This document shows, piece after piece, positions 59,729 to 64,000 of a stretch of DNA of 64,000 nucleotides. The number at the start of each line of letters is the position of its first letter. The first letter of the stretch is position 1. The DNA comes from Chloroflexota bacterium (GTDB lineage: Bacteria > Chloroflexota > Anaerolineae > DTLA01): contig JADBJK010000016.1 in the NCBI GenBank assembly GCA_014874485.1, forward strand, positions 62,001 to 126,000, in the 5' to 3' direction. The position numbers and the translations under genes were made by a program. A model generated the notes under the pieces. That model was not told the DNA's origin and searched no databases. It saw only the letters and a program-made list of their open reading frames with translations.

Positions 59729-60651
59729 CCGACGCAGGCCCCGTGCGCGCCATCACCGTCGCCGTGTGTACCTACGGCGATGCCCCGCATCTGGCCGAGG
59801 CGCTGGCGTCGCTGGTGGCGCAGGAACTGCCCACCGGCCTGCGCGTGGACATCCTCTGCGTGGACAACAACCCCGCACCGCGCGTTGCGCTCCCCGCCGA
59901 CCTGGCCGACCGTGTGCGCATCGTCCGAGAGCCGACGCCCGGCCTGTCGCGGGCGCGCAACGCCGCCGTGGCCCACACCACCGGCGACACCCTCGCGCTC
60001 CTGGACGACGACGCCGTGGCCGCGCCCGGGTGGGTCGCGGCGATGGCCGAGGACTTGGAACGCACCGGCGCGTGGTGCCTGGGCGGGCGCGTGCTCCCCC
60101 GCTGGCCCGGCGACGAGCCGACATGGCTGCACCCCCAACTGCGCTACCTGCTGAGCATCGTGGACCTGGGCGACAAGGTGCGCTCCCTGCGCGGGCCTCT
60201 ATTCCCGTGCGGCACGAACCTGGCCATCCGTCGGTTCGCATTTGACCGCGTGGGCCTGTTCCGTCCCGCGCTGGGACGGCACCCCGGGTCGCTCCTATCG
60301 GGCGAGGAGATTGACCTGTTCCGCCGCGTCCTGCGCGCCGGGGGCACCGTGGCCTACACGCCCCACGCCGTCGTCCACCACATCATCCCGGCGTCGCGCC
60401 TGACGCCGGCCTTCCTGCGCCGCCGCGCCTGGTGGGAGGGGAGGACGTTGGCGCTCCTAGACCGCATCCACCGAGGCTGGGCATTCGCGCTGGGGATGGC
60501 CATCGCGCGGACGGGGCTTGCTGTCGTGCGTGAGCCGGCCGCGTGGGTCTCGGCGCGGCGGGCCGGCCAGCCCCCCGAACTGGCCATCTGCCGCGCCCGG
60601 AAGGTGCTGGGCTACTGGGCCGGGCTGTTTGCCCCCATCCGCGAGGAGTAG
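59725..60651 (+). CDS. Family GT2 glycosyltransferase
   Basis: 308 residues, GT-A fold. ITVAVCTYGDAPHLAEALASL, ILCVDNNPAPR, GLSRARNAAVAHTTGDTLALLDDDAVAAPGW with the DxD (DDD) metal/nucleotide motif, GGRVLPRWPGDEP, LFPCGTNLAIRR and LGRHPGSLLSGEEIDLFRRVLRAGG, ending in a helical tail that may touch the membrane. Coupled to the radical-SAM gene by ATGA. Last gene of the cluster. Confidence 0.9.
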   Translation: MTDAGPVRAITVAVCTYGDAPHLAEALASLVAQELPTGLRVDILCVDNNPAPRVALPADLADRVRIVREPTPGLSRARNAAVAHTTGDTLALLDDDAVAAPGWVAAMAEDLERTGAWCLGGRVLPRWPGDEPTWLHPQLRYLLSIVDLGDKVRSLRGPLFPCGTNLAIRRFAFDRVGLFRPALGRHPGSLLSGEEIDLFRRVLRAGGTVAYTPHAVVHHIIPASRLTPAFLRRRAWWEGRTLALLDRIHRGWAFALGMAIARTGLAVVREPAAWVSARRAGQPPELAICRARKVLGYWAGLFAPIREE

Positions 60652-60660
60652 AAGGCCGTT

Positions 60661-60690
60661 TTGCGCACAGGTCAGACCGCACAGTATAAT
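60661..60690 (+). promoter_or_regulatory. Promoter of the DUF72 gene
   Basis: TTGCGC (60661-60666), 18-bp spacer, TATAAT (60685-60690). An R3 repeat follows in the leader. Confidence 0.55.
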
Positions 60691-60716
60691 CGGATTGTCG
60701 CAACGGAAGAGCGACT

Positions 60717-60788
60717 TTCGCCGCCAAGAGCGCAGAGTACGTAGGAAACGTTGAGAATCTCTGCGTTCTCTGCGTACTCCGCGGTGAA
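60717..60788. repeat. R3 repeat variant in the DUF72 leader
   Basis: TTTCGCCGCCAAGAGCGCAG left arm and CTCTGCGTACTCCGCGGTGAA right arm around a short loop, downstream of the promoter and so transcribed. Confidence 0.65.
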
Positions 60789-60836
60789 TCTGTGGCCCCA
60801 TTCTGGGGCTTGTTTGCAGTGCAAGGAGGGACGGCC

Positions 60837-61676
60837 ATGAGCAAAATCTACGTGGGCACATCCTCCTGGTCCGACCATGCCAACTTCTACCCGCCCGGCC
60901 TGCCAAGCAATCAGCAGATCGTCTTCTACGCCCAGCATTTCCCCATCGTGGAGATCAACTCCACCTTCTACCGCATGATGCCCGCGCGGAACTTCCAGTT
61001 GTGGGCCGAGCGGACGCCTCCCGGCTTCATCTTTGACGTCAAGCCCTACCGACAGTTGACCTGGCACGACCGCGAGAACCCGCCCGACGACGAGGCGTTC
61101 GCCGCGTTCCGCGCATCCATCCAGCCGCTGCGGGACGCAGGCAAACTGGGTGCGGTTACCTTCCAGTTCCCGCCGCGGTACGGGTACTCGCCTGAGAATC
61201 TGGACTACATCCGCCGGTGCCGGGAGGCCCTGCCCGACGACCGCATGAGCATTGAGTTCCGCAACCGCACGTGGTTTGAGGACGAGCGCCTGCCGGAGGT
61301 CGTGGAGGCGCTGCGGCAGATGGGGCTTGCGCTGACCGTCGTGGACGAGCCGCAGGTCGGCACGGGCAGCGTGCCCATCGTGCTGGAGGTCCCCAACCCC
61401 GACCTGAGCGTCGTGCGGTTTCACGGGCGCAACGTGGGGACTTGGTACAAGCAGGTGGAGCGCACGGCGAGCCGCTTTGACTACCTGTATTCGGAAGACG
61501 AACTGCGCGAGTGGGTTCCCCGCATCGCGCGGCTGGCGGGCGCGGCGCGCGAGGTGCACGTGTTTTTCAACAACAACAAGGCCGACTACGCCGTTACCAA
61601 CGCCCGCCAACTCACGCTGCTGCTGCACGAGTCCCTGGCAGACCACGAGGTGATCCGCCCGGCTACACTTCTTTGA
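60837..61676 (+). CDS. DUF72 (YecE-like) protein
   Basis: 279 residues of the DUF72 TIM-barrel family. IYVGTSSWSDHANFYPPGLPSNQQIVFYAQHFPIVEINSTFYRM (in parts), FDVKPYRQLTWHD, GAVTFQFPPRYGY, MSIEFRNRTWFEDE, VVRFHGRN and a C-terminal VHVFFNNNKADYAVTNARQL are all conserved. Function unknown. AAGGAGGG precedes the ATG. Its 3' end overlaps the converging flavoprotein gene by 14 bp. Confidence 0.92.
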   Translation: MSKIYVGTSSWSDHANFYPPGLPSNQQIVFYAQHFPIVEINSTFYRMMPARNFQLWAERTPPGFIFDVKPYRQLTWHDRENPPDDEAFAAFRASIQPLRDAGKLGAVTFQFPPRYGYSPENLDYIRRCREALPDDRMSIEFRNRTWFEDERLPEVVEALRQMGLALTVVDEPQVGTGSVPIVLEVPNPDLSVVRFHGRNVGTWYKQVERTASRFDYLYSEDELREWVPRIARLAGAAREVHVFFNNNKADYAVTNARQLTLLLHESLADHEVIRPATLL

Positions 61677-63015
61677 CGATTTGCCGCACGGCGGTGAGAA
61701 CCGGGTCCCACACGGGCGAGAAAGGCGGCGCGTAACTGAGGTCCAGGTGGATCATCTCGTCCACCGTCATCCCTGCGTGCAGGGCCACCGCCATGACGTC
61801 AATCCGCTTGGCCGCGCCCTCGGTGCCCACAATTTGCCCACCGAGGAATCGCCCGGTGCCCTTCTCTGCGAGCACCTTCACGGTGATGGTCCCCGCCCCC
61901 GGGTAGTAGCCCGCGCGGGTGCGGCTCTTGACCGTGGCGGACACGAACTCCAGGCCCAGTTCGGCGATTTCCTTCTCCTGCAGGCCCGTTCGCGCCACCT
62001 CCAGCGAGCAGATTTTGCTCACGGCCGTCCCCACGACGCCGGGGAACGTGGCGTGGCGTCCCCCCAGGTTCAGGCCGGCGACGCGCCCCTGCTTGTTGGC
62101 CGTCGTGCCGAGCGGGATGTGCGCGGGCCGGCGGCTGACCAGGTGGAACACCTCGGCGCAGTCGCCCGCAGCCCAGATGCCCGCCACTTCGGTCTGCATG
62201 CGTTCGTTCACGCGAATCGCCCCTTTGACGCCCAGCGGGATTCCCGCAGCACGGGCGAGTTCCGTATTGGGCCGGACGCCCATCCCCAGTATCGCCATAT
62301 CGGCAGGCAACTCGCGCTTGTCCGTGATGACCGCGCGCAGCCTGCCGTCCTTTACGTCAAACGCGATGACCTCCTCGCCCAGGTACAACGTGATTCCGAT
62401 GCCTCGGATGGCGTCCGAAACCAGCGCGCCCATATCGGGGTCCAGCGTGTTCATCACCTGCGGCCCGCGCTGCACCAGGGAGGTCTCCAGATCGCGCAAG
62501 CACATCGCCTCGGCCATCTCCAGGCCGATGTACCCGCCGCCGACGATGACAACCCTGCGGGCCTTGCCCTCGTCCACAATCTGGCGCAGGTGGATGCCGC
62601 TCTCCAGCGTGTGCACGCCGTAGATGCCCTCGGCGTCGGCCCCTGGAACGGCAGGGCGCACCGGCAGCGCACCCGTTGCGATGAGCAGGTGGTCATACGG
62701 TTCCCACCAGGCGTCGCCGGTCTCCAGATTGCGGACGCGCACGCGACGGCCCTCGGGGTCAATCTCCGTTACCTCGTGGCGCACGCAGGCGTCTATCCCC
62801 TGTCGGCGGAACTCGTCGGGCGTGCGGGCGACGAGGGCTCGCCACTCCTGGACAAGCCCGCCCACGTAGTACGGTATGCCGCAGGCCGCGTAGGATGTGT
62901 GCGGCCCGCGTTCAAACACGACGATGTCCAGGTCATCGCGAAGGCGGCGAGCCTGCGACGCGGCGCTCATCCCCGCCGCATCCCCACCGATGACGACGAG
63001 ACGCTCCTTCCCCAT
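61663..63015 (-). CDS. FAD-dependent CoA-disulfide reductase/NADH oxidase-like protein
   Basis: 450 residues. FAD-binding LVVIGGDAAGMSAASQARRL, the active-site cysteine in TSYAACGIPYYVGG (single redox cysteine as in CoA-disulfide reductase and Nox), NAD-binding VVIVGGGYIGLEMAEAM, AILGMGVRPNTELARAAG, WAAGDCAEVFHLV and the dimerisation domain with VGTAVSKICSLEVARTGL. Reduces CoA disulfide, oxygen or polysulfide; sequence does not decide. ATG at 63015 with GGAGGT. Own promoter. Confidence 0.9.
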   Translation of the reverse strand: MGKERLVVIGGDAAGMSAASQARRLRDDLDIVVFERGPHTSYAACGIPYYVGGLVQEWRALVARTPDEFRRQGIDACVRHEVTEIDPEGRRVRVRNLETGDAWWEPYDHLLIATGALPVRPAVPGADAEGIYGVHTLESGIHLRQIVDEGKARRVVIVGGGYIGLEMAEAMCLRDLETSLVQRGPQVMNTLDPDMGALVSDAIRGIGITLYLGEEVIAFDVKDGRLRAVITDKRELPADMAILGMGVRPNTELARAAGIPLGVKGAIRVNERMQTEVAGIWAAGDCAEVFHLVSRRPAHIPLGTTANKQGRVAGLNLGGRHATFPGVVGTAVSKICSLEVARTGLQEKEIAELGLEFVSATVKSRTRAGYYPGAGTITVKVLAEKGTGRFLGGQIVGTEGAAKRIDVMAVALHAGMTVDEMIHLDLSYAPPFSPVWDPVLTAVRQIVKEV

Positions 63016-63046
63016 GCGCGACCTCCTGTGCCGGTGTTTGGCACAC

Positions 63047-63075
63047 AGGGTAGCCGATGGCCGCGCGCGTGTCAA
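63047..63075 (-). promoter_or_regulatory. Promoter of the flavoprotein gene
   Basis: Reading leftwards: TTGACA (63070-63075), 17-bp spacer, TACCCT (63047-63052). The -35 abuts the terminator of the upstream unit. Confidence 0.5.
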
Positions 63076-63110
63076 AAGAAAACCTCCGAGCCGGGGGTCG
63101 GCGTCGGAGG
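63074..63110 (-). terminator. Intrinsic terminator after ahcY (minus strand)
   Basis: On the minus strand CCTCCGA (63104-63110) pairs with TCGGAGG (63083-63089) over a GC-rich loop, followed by TTTTCTTTT (63074-63082). Confidence 0.75.
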
Positions 63111-63119
63111 TCGTGCATC

Positions 63120-63455
63120 TGTCATTGCGAGCGAAGCGAAGCCATCCCTACGTGCGACGCACCTCGGAGGTGCGTCGCACGTGCCTTCTCATGTCCTTGC
63201 GAGCGAAGCGAAGCATCTCGGTTGCGAGATTCTTCGGCGCTCTGCGCCTCAGTAGGGACAATTCATGAATTGTCCCTACGGGCGTCGCGTGCCCTCGCAA
63301 TGACAACCCCTCCCTGTCATTGCGAGCGAAGCGAAGCCATCCCTACGTGCGACGCACCTCGGAGGTGCGTCGCACGTGCCTTCTCATGTCCTTGTGAGCG
63401 AAGCGAAGCATCTCGGTTGGCGGGATTCTTCGGCGTCGCGTGCCCTCGCAATGAC
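63120..63455. repeat. R2 composite repeat block behind ahcY
   Basis: Two tandem units (63120-63303, 63316-63455) opening TGTCATTGCGAGCGAAGCG, each with the 35-bp palindrome (63149-63183 and 63344-63378) and closing CCTCGCAATGACA. The first also holds the 28-bp ATTCATGAAT palindrome (63252-63279). It lies between ahcY and its terminator, so it would be transcribed. With the promoter and terminator it explains the whole gap 63016-63467. Confidence 0.8.
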
Positions 63456-63467
63456 AAGCCCAGATTA

Positions 63468-64000
<533 letters not shown>

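Noticed and set aside
61681-63255. Open frame antisense to the flavoprotein gene
   Set aside because: Runs into the R2 block and has no family motifs; the minus-strand frame has FAD and NAD motifs.

Overview
This is a high-GC (about 65% by eye) bacterial chromosome segment, most likely from Chloroflexota (Anaerolineae-like). The pointers are the actinobacterial/archaeal-type inositol-phosphate synthase, a YvcK homologue with an N-terminal membrane anchor, a DUF3048 lipoprotein, Rex and UvsE, T/P-rich lipoprotein linkers, and heavy intergenic loads of 'GTCATTGCGAG...' and 'CACCGCAGAG...' repeats. The taxon is an inference; there is no rRNA gene. No tRNA, CRISPR array, transposase or phage gene was found.

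Layout. 1-6.6 kb: end of a RimI-like acetyltransferase, rarA, a vapBC toxin-antitoxin pair with its promoter-operator, yhhN- and ybjN-like genes, then a minus-strand uvsE operon. 6.7-16.6 kb: yvcK, pgk, a DUF3048 lipoprotein, a four-domain S1 protein, clpC and radA. 16.8-20.3 kb: two GT4 glycosyltransferases and an undecaprenyl-phosphate sugar transferase. 20.5-26.3 kb: a B3/B4 protein, a membrane hydrolase, inositol-phosphate synthase behind a promoter with a palindromic operator, rex, nth and a histidine phosphatase. 26.3-31 kb: sbcC, a GrpB protein, a glycine-rich RRM protein and a small secreted repeat protein. 31-36.5 kb: a two-component system, a MOSC protein, a K+ channel-like protein and lactate permease. 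36.7-47.8 kb: HAD and alpha/beta hydrolases, mutS2, a flavodoxin, a PA14/lipoprotein/SagB-type nitroreductase operon, MazG, an amidohydrolase, apt and a UPF0173 hydrolase. 48-54 kb: plsY, a radical-SAM/AlkZ-like DNA-repair pair, ilvE, GNAT, HAD and PAS genes. 54.2-60.7 kb: a SWIM zinc-finger mini-gene with a terminator-bearing leader, then a five-gene glycoconjugate cluster. 60.8-64 kb: a DUF72 protein, a CoA-disulfide-reductase-like flavoprotein and the end of ahcY.

Three sequence-wide signals stand out. (1) The words TCGA and GTSAC (GTGAC/GTCAC) are almost absent: 4 and 6 sites in my hand scan against roughly 200 and 130 expected. Val-Thr is written GTT/GTA-ACN and Ile-Asp ATT/ATA-GAC to avoid them, as if under pressure from restriction or methylation of those words. 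Most exceptions lie at 19.1-20.2 kb around the sugar transferase, suggesting recent acquisition there. (2) Composite palindromic repeat blocks sit directly behind genes and are flanked by direct repeats of 10 to 31 bp. In three cases (clpC, a HAD gene, ilvE) the duplicated stretch contains the neighbouring gene's own stop codon, which looks like insertion with variable-length target duplication. (3) A separate 264-bp MITE-like element with inverted ends occurs twice (410-673 and 50780-51041). Many promoters of TTGACA/17/TATAAT type can be read directly and are listed.
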